A DNA stretch of 23,685 nucleotides from Euprymna scolopes (GCA_024364805.1 CM044501.1:81384325-81408009), one strand, 5' to 3'; shown: positions 1-8,852, counted from the stretch's first letter. Program-made: numbers and translations. The notes: generated by a model from the sequence alone, not told the origin.

Positions 1-216
1 TTCAATTCTTGACAGCACCTGCTTCGTAGCGCAGAATCATAATGTAATTATTATGTCAATTTTCGGATTTTGTAATCATGCCCATAATCCTTTATTTTCT
101 TTTAAAGTTGAAGAGTTCTTTTTCTTCTGAGGAGTTAATGGCGGATTAATTAAAAAATGGCATAATAATTACACGACTAATTCTGCGCTACGAAACAGGT
201 GCTGTTAAGATTTGAA
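1..216. mobile_element. MITE with ~60-bp terminal inverted repeats
   Basis: The first ~60 bases and the reverse complement of 157..216 are nearly the same sequence. Both ends read TTCAA, then a CAGCACCTG block, then TTCGTAGCGCAGAAT, then a TAATTATTATG block. The centre is ~95 bp of AT-rich non-coding DNA. This is the form of a miniature inverted-repeat transposable element with no transposase. The left edge coincides with the window start, so the target-site duplication cannot be read and the element may extend further. Superfamily is not assigned. Confidence 0.75.
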
Positions 217-563
217 CATTTTAACATGCTTAAAGAAATAAACAGTAAGATGGATAGCATCTTGAAATTTGGAATATATATATATATACTTATTTTTCTC
301 ATACCATCGCTAGTGCTCATATATATTAACAAAACAATGGCAACCTCTACCGAGAAAATCTCGTCTGCATTCCGCCTTTCAATTTTAAAATCTATACTAG
401 AAGGCTGTTTTTCGTTTATTTAATTCTATATATGTCGTCACAACCTCTTACCATATGTCACACACAAGCTATCTTATCAGCATGAATATACTATTCAATT
501 AGTCTATTTAAAACTTATTTTATTAGTTCATAGTTTTCGTTTTCCTCTTTGATTTGCGAATAA
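217..563. other. AT-rich non-coding stretch
   Basis: No recognised gene or repeat. A 74-codon open frame (199..423) overlaps the MITE end and runs through a TA repeat; its translation resembles no family I know and it is most likely chance. Confidence 0.5.
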
Positions 564-893
564 TCTATTATATAAAGGGGACCTGTAATGTGCTAGTATG
601 TTTGTGTGTTTGTGTGAATGTTTCTGTGTATGTCTGCTAAAAAACATTTGTCATTCGCACCCGACCGGGTCGAAACTGATACCATTTTAAAGGGTAATGA
701 TCCGGCTGCATAATATGTGAAAATTAGAAAAAAAAAAAAACAAACAAAAAAGAAAAACAAGTTTCATAATGTGGTGGTCAACTGACCCACGTTTTGGAAG
801 GGGGACCGTTTTCTCGCGTCTCTTTTTTTCACAAGTCACGTACGCGTATATTAAAACTAAAGCTATGTTTAAAACGCTTATTTTGCCACGTTA

Positions 894-901
894 TGACGTC
901 A
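894..901. promoter_or_regulatory. Consensus CRE palindrome inside the Helitron
   Basis: TGACGTCA is the full CREB/ATF site. It lies 9 bp upstream of an ATG (911) whose short open stretch ends in a splice-donor consensus. Activity is not shown; the close spacing to an ATG is why it is listed. Confidence 0.4.
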
Positions 902-910
902 TAAGCACTC

Positions 911-938
911 ATGGCCGTATTGTCAAAAGCTTCTGCCG
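911..938 (+). other. Candidate captured first coding exon 1 (MAVLSKASA + G)
   Basis: An ATG at 911 opens nine codons (MAVLSKASA) plus one base, followed directly by GTAAGT at 939, a consensus 5' splice site. A CRE palindrome lies just upstream. Together this looks like the start of a host gene captured by the Helitron. The source gene is not recognised, and a chance ATG plus donor is possible. Confidence 0.3.
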
Positions 939-1159
939 GTAAGTTTTTACCTTCTTCCCCTCTTTTGCGTTTAACGTTCGAGCCCAGCTGTCGCAGCTCA
1001 TTTTTTTCGGTCACACAGGCACTCCCTGCTATTTTGAGTAAAAGAAAAGTTGTTTCGATTTATTTTTTTTTTTTGGAGGGTGGGGGGGGGCAGCGCACTG
1101 CAACGCAGGATACCCACTCGCTGGTATATAGTAATCAAAACGTGCTCAATATACGGAGA

Positions 1160-1203
1160 ATAGCTTCTTCTCTTCGTATCCATTCTGTCGACATGTCTGG
1201 TTG
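1160..1203 (+). other. Candidate captured 5' UTR and first exon 2 (MSG...)
   Basis: A pyrimidine-rich leader (CTTCTTCTCTTCG, about 1164..1176), similar to the TOP leader of translation-machinery genes, precedes an ATG at 1193. The frame MSG plus two bases ends at 1203 and is followed by GTAAGT at 1204. A TATATA sits about 40 bp upstream of the leader. This is the arrangement of a housekeeping first exon with a very short coding part. The donor gene is not identified. Confidence 0.3.
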
Positions 1204-1568
1204 GTAAGTTCTTTTTAGACGATTACATTTTCGTGTATTTATCCGTTTTCAAGTAGAATTACCGTATCTTTTATTTTTGAAAGGGTATTGATGTTGCCCA
1301 CGATGGAATTGACATGTAATAATGGGAAAGTGCTCAATATTCTTAATATAGCAAGTGTGTCCAAACGGAACTTCATGTGGACCCGGGCAACGCCGGGTAT
1401 CCCTGTTCGTCTTCTATTATATAAAGGGGACCTGTCTGTGAGTTTGTGTGTTATTATGTGTGTTTATTTGTATATCTGTTAAAAAATGTTTGTCATCCGC
1501 ATGGAACCGAGTCGAAACCGGTACCATCTTAAAGGTCAATAACCCGGATGCGGTTTACGACATCCGGT

Positions 1569-1579
1569 TGCGCATGCGC
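1569..1579. promoter_or_regulatory. NRF1-type palindrome in the Helitron
   Basis: TGCGCATGCGC matches the NRF1 consensus exactly and is preceded by an ETS-like CCGGTT. The corresponding place in the upstream Helitron has diverged. Function is not shown. Confidence 0.3.
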
Positions 1580-1594
1580 GCATGATCTGCGCAC

Positions 1595-1860
1595 TGAGAT
1601 ATCAACGTTATTATTTCGAAATTATTATTTAACATGGGAAGAGTGGGGTTTAAAATAACTTAAACGTAATACAGAAATGAACCATGTTAAAAAAGAGGAG
1701 ACAGTATTAACAATTGTTTATTTGGATAATTTAAACGCGAAAAAAAAAAGAACAATTGGGACGCTGAAATATTAACGTTATTATTTCGAATTTATTTTTT
1801 AACATGAGTAGAGTGAGGTTTAAAATAACTTAAACGTAATAAAGAAATGAACGATGTAAA
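1595..1860. repeat. Two-unit tandem repeat, period 170 bp
   Basis: About 1597..1690 and 1767..1860 are close copies. Both contain AACGTTATTATTTCGAA, then TTAACATG, then GGTTTAAAATAACTTAAACG. The unit lies wholly inside the Helitron; internal tandem repeats are common in non-autonomous Helitrons. Confidence 0.8.
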
Positions 1861-2173
1861 AAAAAAATCAGATATATCAAAATTTAACTATAATAAGTAT
1901 TATGGTATCTGTTCAGTTCACATTTACCTATAAGTATGGCCAACCACTTATAATTCAGTAACTATAATTTTTTTTCAAAAATAATCAATTATAATAAACA
2001 GAACGACTCATAGAAATCTATCTATATTCCTTTTTCATTTTAATATACTTTCATAGAAATGTTTCTGTCATGTCAAAAAAACAGACTATTTTCTTTACGT
2101 CACAAGTATCACGCTCATACATGAATTCCGTAGCTAATATAACATACTGACCCAACGGGTCACGGGTAGTCTA

Positions 2174-2335
<162 letters not shown>

Positions 2336-3461
2336 GGATATGTCTTAATCAGGTTAAAAAGAAGAAAAACGATGACCTGTCCATTTCAGGGCCATACTTC
2401 ACATACGTATTTTATTTGTTGTGGTTTTCTTAATCGCCGATTATAGACTTTTAAAAGCCCATTACCATAAAACGGAAACTAAAACCATCGCTAAATTGCA
2501 GAATGAATCCTATTATCAACATCTTACGCGATTCAAAGACGAGAAACAGGATCAAGCGACAATTAATTCATGAAGTTTAGAAATAAACGAAAAGAAGAAA
2601 AAGAAAAAATAGCGAATTCCTTGGACTAGCATTAAAATTTTAAAAACTTTTAAAATTTTTATCATTTATCTTTTTGCGTCGTCTCGTTATGAATAAATGA
2701 CAAGCAAGAATCAAAATGTCATAAAGATATATGGCATATGACTGTTTTAATATAGTGGTTCCAAGCCCCTTTAATTACACAGAGTTACAAATCCTTAGCC
2801 TATTTAAAACATTCACAGCAAGAACTTTCAACAATCAGTCGAGGGGCTTCCCTCGGCACAAAATCATCCAGAGTCTCGGCCATTGTTGAGATAGCTTGTT
2901 GATTGACGCATGTCTCTGGTCCTATGCAGTTCTGTGCCTTCTCTCTTTTAGAAGGAATCGTTTATTACTAATCGTCCAAGGCGATTGTTGTCGGGGAATG
3001 CTAACGGGGCTGACCAGACATTGTCTGCAGGCCAGAATACTCTTGCTCTGGAGACAAAGTCATGGATAAAAATTGCGGGTAGTGAACACAAAAAGTGTTG
3101 ATTCGGGGAGGAGAAGTTTATATACAATTAAATCAGAATATTGAAAAAGGATCGGGCCATTCGTTGTGTGGAGATGATTCGGGAGCGACAATTAACCGTT
3201 GGCAATACTGAAGGAAAGGTCAACCTAAAGCCCTATGAGCCACTCAACCGATTCGGCCGGATCCTGCATCAGGATTGATATGATGACCAATTTTTAGTAT
3301 AAATTTTTGAGTATATGAGGATATGAATATTGAGAACCCGTCTTGAAAACTTCCGCTTTTTTATTCAAACAATTGTTTCTTAGAAAGAAACACGTTTGTA
3401 AAATCCCTAATCCCACTGTCATACATTGGTTACACCTATTGGATTAAAAAAACAATTCTTC

Positions 3462-3463
<2 letters not shown>
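2336..3463. other. Unassigned non-coding stretch with a GC-richer core
   Basis: No open frame or known repeat family recognised. Positions 2830..3270 are clearly GC-richer than the flanks and contain a perfect hairpin, CGAGGG-GCTT-CCCTCG (2840..2855). The higher complexity suggests an old unrecognised repeat or non-coding element rather than plain intron. Confidence 0.4.

Positions 3464-3547
<84 letters not shown>
3464..3547. repeat. (TA)n microsatellite abutting a Helitron end
   Basis: About 80 bp of nearly pure TA. It directly touches the minus-strand Helitron terminus at 3548. Confidence 0.95.
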
Positions 3548-3895
3548 CCAGTAGGTCGCTCGGCATTGCCAGGTCGTAAAATACGCTTAAATATGATATC
3601 TTTATTAATGCATATTTCGTATTTATTATATTATATTGGGTCCAATATACAGTAATGATTTAAAAAAAAAATTAAAACATAAACCGATAGCTACTACGTT
3701 ATGCATGCATATTCATAATGCCGGCGTTCGAGCTTCACCTGGCAAATTTCATTTTTTAAAAAAAGTTTTCACACTTTTGTAACGATTTTTCGGGCTAAAA
3801 CTCAAATATCAAGTTTCGCATGGGTTCAAATACCTTATGAAGTTTCATGTCTGTAGACCAAAAACTCCAGAAAGAGTTTGGTAGGCAAATGTTTT
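3548..3895 (-). mobile_element. Helitron-like element, 3' end at the (TA)n tract
   Basis: Read on the minus strand the terminus is GGCAATGCCGAGCGACCTA then CTGG followed by T, fitting the CTRR-T rule with a weak GGC/GCC hairpin upstream. The inner sequence shares ACGCTTAAA, CATATTTCGTATTTATT and a GAGTTTGGTAG block with the copies at 14674 and 18560. The 5' end is not clear; I place it near 3895 where similarity stops. Confidence 0.6.
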
Positions 3896-3927
3896 TAAAC
3901 AAACAAACAAAAATTATAATTTTTTTT

Positions 3928-4245
3928 ATTTATTCAATTATTTGGACTATTATCCTCATCTTCTAGTTGATGTTTTCACAACGTTTCGGCCGATTATTCC
4001 TCTGTCCTTTGTCAGGTTAACCACGACGGTATAAGAATCTCGAATCCTCTAACTATATCCACAACAATTACTGCCTTCAATAGGCGTTATCATCTCACCA
4101 GGATCTGGTCAACTAAACCTTTGAATGGGTATTGAAACCGCTACCTCTAGACAACACTCACACGGAATCGCAGATATTCCGCATCTCTATCCACTGCACC
4201 TAGAGGATGAGGATAATAGTCCAAATAATTAAATTAAAATAAATT
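3928..4245 (-). mobile_element. tRNA-headed SINE bounded by inverted copies of one motif
   Basis: The ends are inverted copies of about 42 bp containing TTATTTGGACTATTATCCTC. Read on the minus strand, the left motif is followed by a tRNA-like Pol III head (about 4203..4125). This has an A-box-like CAGTGGATAGAGATGC and a B-box-like GGTTTCAATACCC about 40 bp apart. A ~110-bp body follows, then a CTGACAAAGG...CGGCCGAAACGTTGTG block (about 4015..3975) and the second copy of the motif. The CGGCCGAAACGTTGTG block recurs at 19876..19915 in another element. It can be read as a SINE with a shared conserved domain, or as a SINE carried inside a TIR element. Confidence 0.65.
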
Positions 4246-4378
4246 ATACAATTTACTCACCTCCAAAATAATTCCAAAAGCTAATTCAATAATATGACAA
4301 TCGGTATGGACCCGACAATTGGAACAACAATTGGATTTATAAGACCAAAAAATTCAACATTGATTGCCCTTTGGGGCC

Positions 4379-4410
4379 CGGGGGGGGGCAGTGGATAGAG
4401 ATGCGGAAAA
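4379..4410 (+). mobile_element. Fragment of the same tRNA-derived SINE head
   Basis: A G-run is followed by GCAGTGGATAGAGATGCGG, matching the head of the element at 3928..4245 but in the opposite orientation. It is cut off where LINE copy A begins, so one inserted into or was joined to the other. Confidence 0.55.
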
Positions 4411-5262
4411 ACCCACGGAAAAAAACCTTTACAAGAGTTATCTTTTGTCTGTCAAGACTGACCAAAAGGACGATGTTGATCGACTCTAGGTGAAAAGGAA
4501 AGCAGGCAGGAGAGGACTTGTTTGTATAGAAGACTGTGTACATCACCCCCCCCACACACACACACAAAAAAGAATTAGAAAAATGCATAACGCAAAACAG
4601 GGAAAGGATAATCATGGAGGCGAGAGACATTGAAAAAAATCGACAAAATAGAAAACAGAGAGAGATGAAGGATAAGACGAGAAAAGAAAAATGGGAAGAA
4701 AAACAACTACATGGATGATTCATAAGGATGACAAAAGATGAAAATAACGAAAACACTTGGGCATGGATGCGAAAGGAACACATAAGCTGAGAAACTGAAT
4801 CCCTAATAACTGCAGTACAATATAACTAAGAAAACAGCAAATGCAGACTCTGTGGGCAAAGAGACTAAGCAATAAAACATATAGTAAGTGAATGCAACAA
4901 ACGGGCCCAAAATGAATACAAGAATAGACACGACAAAGTGGGAAATTATGCAAACAACTGTATCTCGAACGCACAGGCAACTGGTACAAACGTAAGCCAG
5001 CAACAGTACTTAAAAACAAGAATCCTATGGGGCATGGACATACAAACTGATAAACCCATCCAAGAAAGAAGACTGGATGTCGTAATAATTAACAAGAAAG
5101 AAAAGTCCTGTCAAATCGTAGACTTTGCTGTTCCAGCTAACCACAATGTGAATATCAAAGAAAAAGAGAAACAGAGCAAATACTCAGAGCTAGCCAGAGA
5201 CCTGCAAGGAATATGGAAGATGAAGAAAATCGAAATAATACCTATAATATATAGGAATGACT
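4411..5262 (+). mobile_element. LINE copy A, 5'-truncated C-terminal part with restriction-like endonuclease
   Basis: A degraded coding remnant of a non-LTR retrotransposon. Translation in pieces gives DDVDRL, then VKRKAG, GLVCIEDCV (after the RT domain), a lysine-rich helix ending EEKQLHG, a zinc knuckle beginning CRLCGQR and continuing HIVSEC (4842..4895), and RRLDVVIINKKEKSCQIVDF (about 5070..5130). CX2C...HX4C followed by (R)PD-X12-D is the C-terminal layout of restriction-like-endonuclease LINEs such as R2 and R4. The final stretch 4938..5264 is open for 108 codons and ends at TGA. At least two in-frame stops (one after DRL, one after QLHG) and one more in the zinc-knuckle region show it is dead. 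The proline of the endonuclease motif reads L here. Confidence 0.85.
4544..4566. repeat. Short C-run and CA repeat inside LINE copy A
   Basis: A run of C followed by CACACA sits just after the IEDCV codons of the LINE. The same place in copy B carries a much longer (CA)n. Confidence 0.85.
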
Positions 5263-5486
5263 GAAAAAAAAATACAACGAAAAACAGCTTAAATATTAAG
5301 GAAATCCCTTGAATGTGGAGACTAACGCACATGAGCCACAAGTGCGGGCTAGACGAACTGCTGCAGAGGTAAAACATGAAGCACTACATGGAACCAAGAA
5401 CATTGAAATCGCATATCTATAAGTTCTCTAACCCCACCTCATCCCCCATTACCTCATAACTGCCACCCACAAAAAGTGAGACCGAA
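5263..5486 (+). other. 3' flank of LINE copy A
   Basis: Non-coding. It contains traces of the LINE C-terminus in shifted frames (GGAGACTAACGCACATGAG matches 7549..7561 of copy B) and then diverges. Confidence 0.5.
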
Positions 5487-5779
5487 TAGAGTCAAGGAGG
5501 AAGGAAAATCGAGGAGAGAGCACTGACCATACTTCCGCTGGATAAGTGCGAAGAGAACTGGGACCTTTGGGAGGCTTATTGCCACTCAAATTCCAGTTCC
5601 AAGGAGAAATCAATGGCGAGCAGCTGATGCGATAATGCAAATTTATTTGCAAATATTATCGAAAGAGGTGGAGAGTACAGGAAATCTGGGGAGACTTGTT
5701 GTCACTCAGCTTCCAGGGAACTCCACAGGCTGTTTTCAAAGAGAGATATTTGATGACCAGTGTGAAAGCTCTTTGTGAG
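5487..5779 (+). repeat. Conserved block downstream of LINE copy A
   Basis: Homologous to 7679..7982 downstream of copy B. Shared anchors include AGTCAAGGAGGA-type start, AACTGGGACCTT, AGGTGGAGAGTAC and the final GATGACCAGTG region. It lies the same way round in both copies, so it is probably part of the LINE 3' region rather than an independent element. This copy is interrupted by a stop early on and a deletion of about 20 bp relative to copy B. Confidence 0.75.
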
Positions 5780-6069
5780 CCAATAATAATATATTTTCTA
5801 TGCATAGTCAAAGTGGCAGTGAAGTAAACTAAATGCCTACAGTTGGCAGATACTCACACATTCATTAATGATTCAAGATCATTTCCCTTGTTTTTACTTC
5901 TCCAATAGTACGCGAAAACTATGAAACTTATGCGGATCTATTTTGGTATTTTGCGCATGATACTATTAGAAACAAACTATAATTAATTTATACTATTGTA
6001 ATCAAATGAAACCAAACGTTAGATTAAATAAAAGTCATAATATTATACACATATGCATATCCCAATTTG
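5780..6069. other. AT-rich non-coding stretch
   Basis: Starts with AATAATAATA after the LINE block. No gene or repeat recognised. Confidence 0.5.
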
Positions 6070-6355
6070 AAATGGAAACGGCATTAACTCTATGCGGGTT
6101 TAACCGACTTCCTCCAAAGGAAGAATGTTCACGGGAGTATGAAATTCACAAGCGCTCCTCAGTTGCATGAATATCACCGTTAGGGGAGATGATGACATTA
6201 GGCTTTTGCAACTCTTGCATGGAGGTGTCGACGTCTTCCTACATACAACGCCCGGAATTCCCAAATTGGTCACCCGTCTAGTACTTATGAGGCTCAAAAT
6301 TGTTTAACACGGTGACCTAACGAGAACCGGTGTGTCAACGTGATTATGCTCTACA
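6070..6355 (-). mobile_element. 5S rRNA-derived SINE, copy 1
   Basis: The reverse complement of 6244..6355 aligns along its whole length to eukaryotic 5S rRNA. It starts TGTAGAGCATAATCACGTTG (5S GTCTACGGCCATACCACC), runs through TTGAGCCTCATAAGTACTAG (5S GGGCCTGGTTAGTACTTGG) and GGGTGACC, and ends GGGAATTCCGGGCGTTGTA (5S GGGAATACCGGGTGCTGTA). A ~175-bp non-5S body follows on the minus strand down to about 6070. 5S-headed SINEs (the SINE3 class) use the internal 5S promoter. It shares ACGTTGACACACC with copy 2 at 11366, a motif that differs from true 5S, so both belong to one SINE family rather than being separate pseudogenes. The open frame on this strand is incidental. Confidence 0.8.
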
Positions 6356-6357
6356 AT

Positions 6358-6374
6358 TGATGATGATGATGATG

Positions 6375-6403
<29 letters not shown>
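6358..6403. repeat. (GAT)n(AAT)n microsatellite
   Basis: GATGATGATGATGAT changes to AATAATAAT. It lies between the 5' end of 5S-SINE copy 1 and the truncated 5' end of LINE copy B. A similar compound repeat occurs at 8790..8852 beside LINE copy C. Confidence 0.95.
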
Positions 6404-6406
<3 letters not shown>

Positions 6407-6620
6407 CCTAATCAAAGGAATAAACACGTGGGCAGTGTCACTAGTAAGGTACTCTGGACCGTTTATAAGTTGGATCAAAGAAGAACTGAAGAATCTTGAC
6501 CAGAAAACCGGGAAACTCACGACAATGCATAATGTACTACACCCAAATGATGATACTGACCGACTCTGTGAAAACGAAATACGGAGAAAGAAGGCTGGTT
6601 AGTATAGAAGACTGCAAAAT

Positions 6621-6687
<67 letters not shown>

Positions 6688-7600
6688 TAGAAAAACATAT
6701 AATGCAGAATACCGAAAGAATAATCCCCGCAGCAAGAGACACTGAAGAAACAAAAATGATAGAAAAAGAAGAGACGAGGAATAAGACGAGGGAAGAAAAA
6801 TTGGAAGAGAAACAGCTACACGGACGATTCATAAGTATAACAAAAGATAAGACTAACAAAAACACTTTGAAATGGCTACAGCAAAACCTTAACAGCAAAA
6901 TTGAATCACTAATAACAACTGCAGAAGATAATGCAATTCGAACCAACCACATCAAATCAAGGATCGACAAGACACAAGAAAACAGCAAATGCAGATTTTG
7001 CGGAAAAAGAGGCGAAACAATAGACCATATAATAAGTGAATGCGGCAAACTAGCCTAGAAGTAATATAAAAATAAACACACTCAAGTAGAGAAGGCAGTA
7101 CATAGGTAATTATGCAAATAATTGCATCTGCATCTTGAGCACTCAGTAAAATGATACAAGCACAAACCGGTAACAGTACTGGAAAATGAAAGTCACAAGA
7201 TATTATGGGACATGGATATACAAAGGATAAACCCACCCAAGCAAGAAGATCGGATGTCATAATAATTAACAAGTAGGAAAAGTCCCGCCAGATCGTAGAT
7301 TTTGCCGTTCCAGCAGACCACAGAATGAAGATTATGGAGACGGAAAAGCGAAGCAAATATACGGAACTGGCTACAGAGCTGAAAGGGACCTGGAAAATGA
7401 AGGAAGTGAAGATAACACTACAAACAGTAGGAGCGCTAGGAACGATACAGAAAAACTGGGAGAGATTGGAATCAGAGCAATGGCTGAGAAGATACAACAG
7501 ATAACAATAATAAAAACTACAGAAATATTTGGTAAAACCCTAAGAAGACTAACACACATGAACTACAGACACAAATTGGACACACAGAAACGGCTATAAG
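6404..7600 (+). mobile_element. LINE copy B, 5'-truncated C-terminal part with restriction-like endonuclease
   Basis: The same family as copy A and better preserved. In order: INTWAVSLVRYSGPFISWIK (end of the RT/thumb region), LHPNDDTDRL, SIEDCK, a (CA)n insertion, EEKLEEKQLHGRF, IRTNHIKSRIDKTQE, a CCHC knuckle from CRFCGKRGETIDH to IISEC (6990..7043), then RRSDVIIINK..EKSRQIVDF (about 7240..7305, the PD-(D/E) endonuclease with P read as S), KYTELATELKGTWKMK and VGALGTI. R2/R4-type LINEs nick target DNA with this endonuclease and copy their RNA in place. Stops and shifts (one after GKLA, one inside the endonuclease motif) make it inactive. There is no RT core, so it is a 5' truncation. Confidence 0.88.
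6623..6685. repeat. (CA)n microsatellite inside LINE copy B
   Basis: About 31 CA units between the SIEDC and NLEKHI codons. The CA repeat in copy A is at the homologous place. Frames over it give long TH or VC runs that are not real proteins. Confidence 0.97.
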
Positions 7601-7678
7601 TATTATTATAAGATACAGCGCCCCCTTTTGTGTGTGTGTATGTATGTATGTGTGTGTGATACCACATCAAATAAATGA

Positions 7679-7984
7679 GGGTCAAGGAGGATGGAAAGAC
7701 AGGGGAGAGAAGACACTAGACCTCCATTAGTGGAGTGCAAAGAGGACTGGGACCTTGGGGAGGCTTATCGCCACCCAAATTCCAGCGAAGACAAATGGTC
7801 GCTGCCAACGAGAAATCAATGGGAAGCGGCTGTTGCGATGACGCAAATTCTTTTGCAAAGGTTATCGGAAGAGGTGGAGAGTACTGGAAATCTGAAGAAA
7901 TTTGTTGTTACTCAGACTCCAGAGAAAACCACAAGTTGTTCTCAAAGAGCGATCTCTGATGATGACTTATGTGACTACTCCTAG
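7679..7984 (+). repeat. Conserved block downstream of LINE copy B, with a 97-codon open frame
   Basis: Homologue of 5487..5779. Here 7691..7984 is open from ATG to TAG. It encodes an acidic, non-membrane peptide with CKEDWDLGEAYRHPN, WSLPTRNQWEAAVAM, LSEEVESTGNLKKFVVTQ and an acidic end DDDLCDYS. The homologous frame in copy A keeps NWDLWEAY, PTRNQW, LSKEVESTGNL and VVTQLPG, so the same reading frame has survived in two diverged copies. I do not recognise the peptide; it could be a relic ORF or a 3' UTR that happens to be open. A (TG)/(TATG) repeat (7629..7659) precedes it. Confidence 0.6.
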
Positions 7985-8063
7985 TGAGTAAATAATAATC
8001 CTGATTTTGTTTAATAACGTCTCCCTGAAATAAGACGGAATTCATTGTCGGAAGATACTCCTT

Positions 8064-8775
8064 CTATCTCGTCTCCAATCCAGGAACTTCATCAAGGGCT
8101 TTCCTAAGGGGGTTAGTGGTACCTATAAGAGCAGAGGTTGGAGGGCTGCCCAACACATCAGGGATTCTTAGTTTTTTCAAATGCCCTTTCAGCCGACTTA
8201 ATACTACACCTAGCGTACCAACTACCACTGGGATTACTTAAGTTGCAACTACGTGCATTCGTCTTACTTCTAAGATCAACGGAGCATAATTGCCATCCTT
8301 CTCGTTCCCCTTCTCTATCACATTCCTGTTCCAAAGCACTGAAAAGTTTACGATTTACCATCTCTTTGAAACTTTGTCAATGATTACTAAATCCGGAGGA
8401 TTATGTTCCAATTGCTTGGTTGTCATGACACTTTTGTCCCACTATACCTCTACATTGCTATCCTCATTTGTTCTCACTTCATCAGGGACCTCCTTAAACC
8501 ACTACACAGCACACTTCACCCCAAACTTCTTACAAACCTCCCAGTATATCCACGCCGTCGTACTTTCTGCGGTACTCTCTCGGGGCCAATCCAATGCACC
8601 CTGCTGCAAGGTGCGCAATTGACTCAAATCCGGCATTCTGCAGCAACATCCTCTCCTTAAATCACTTTCTTGAGCAGATGTTTTCCTAGTGCCTGCTCTT
8701 GTGCTGCACAAAGAAAGGCTTCAGAGCTTTTAGCCAGATACCCAGCTCCAAGCCATTGCCATGATCTTTTATCCG
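8064..8775 (-). mobile_element. LINE copy C, C-terminal part, restriction-like endonuclease type
   Basis: Read on the minus strand from 8775: DKRSWQWLGAGYLAKSSEAF, LCAAQEQAL, a decayed zinc knuckle (ESIAHLAAGC), STTAWIYWEVCKKFGVKCAV, WFKEVPDEVRTNED, HNPPDLVIIDKVSKRW..IVNF (endonuclease; the second acidic residue reads N), VIPVVVGTLGVV and SPPTSALIGTTNPLRKALDE, ending at a TAG at 8064. It is a different subfamily from A and B but has the same architecture. Several stops and frame changes make it inactive. The 5' end is truncated beside the (GAT)(AAT) repeat. Confidence 0.85.
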
Positions 8776-8789
8776 CTACATCTGCTACA

Positions 8790-8806
8790 TAATGATGATG
8801 ATGATG

Positions 8807-8852
<46 letters not shown>
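8790..8852. repeat. (GAT)n(AAT)n microsatellite
   Basis: The same compound composition and orientation as 6358..6403, next to the truncated 5' end of LINE copy C. Confidence 0.95.

Larger units (their letters stand above)
564..1412 (+). mobile_element. Non-autonomous Helitron, upstream member of a tandem pair
   Basis: The left end is TCTATTATATAAAGGGGACC preceded by A, which fits the Helitron 5' TC terminus inserted between A and T. The first ~155 bp (564..720) match the first ~155 bp of the next element at 1413. The right end has a hairpin, ACCCGG/CCGGGT around GCAACG at about 1380..1397, followed by a degenerate terminus (TTCG where CTAG is expected). No Rep or helicase coding sequence is present, so it is non-autonomous. 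The interior (720..1370) is unlike the downstream member and carries promoter-like and exon-like pieces listed separately. Confidence 0.7.

Noticed and set aside
829-1207. Overlapping open frames of 61-98 codons on both strands in the first Helitron
   Set aside because: No recognisable domain, and they run through homopolymers; only the short ATG-to-donor pieces seemed worth listing.
4337-5377. Long minus-strand frames rich in S, F and L
   Set aside because: They are antisense shadows of LINE copy A, whose plus strand carries the recognisable zinc knuckle and endonuclease motifs.
6517-7559. Minus-strand frames of up to 181 codons opposite LINE copy B
   Set aside because: Antisense of the LINE, partly (CA)n read as VCVC; no motif of their own.
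8138-8660. Plus-strand frames of 81-110 codons
   Set aside because: Antisense of LINE copy C, which is recognisable on the minus strand.
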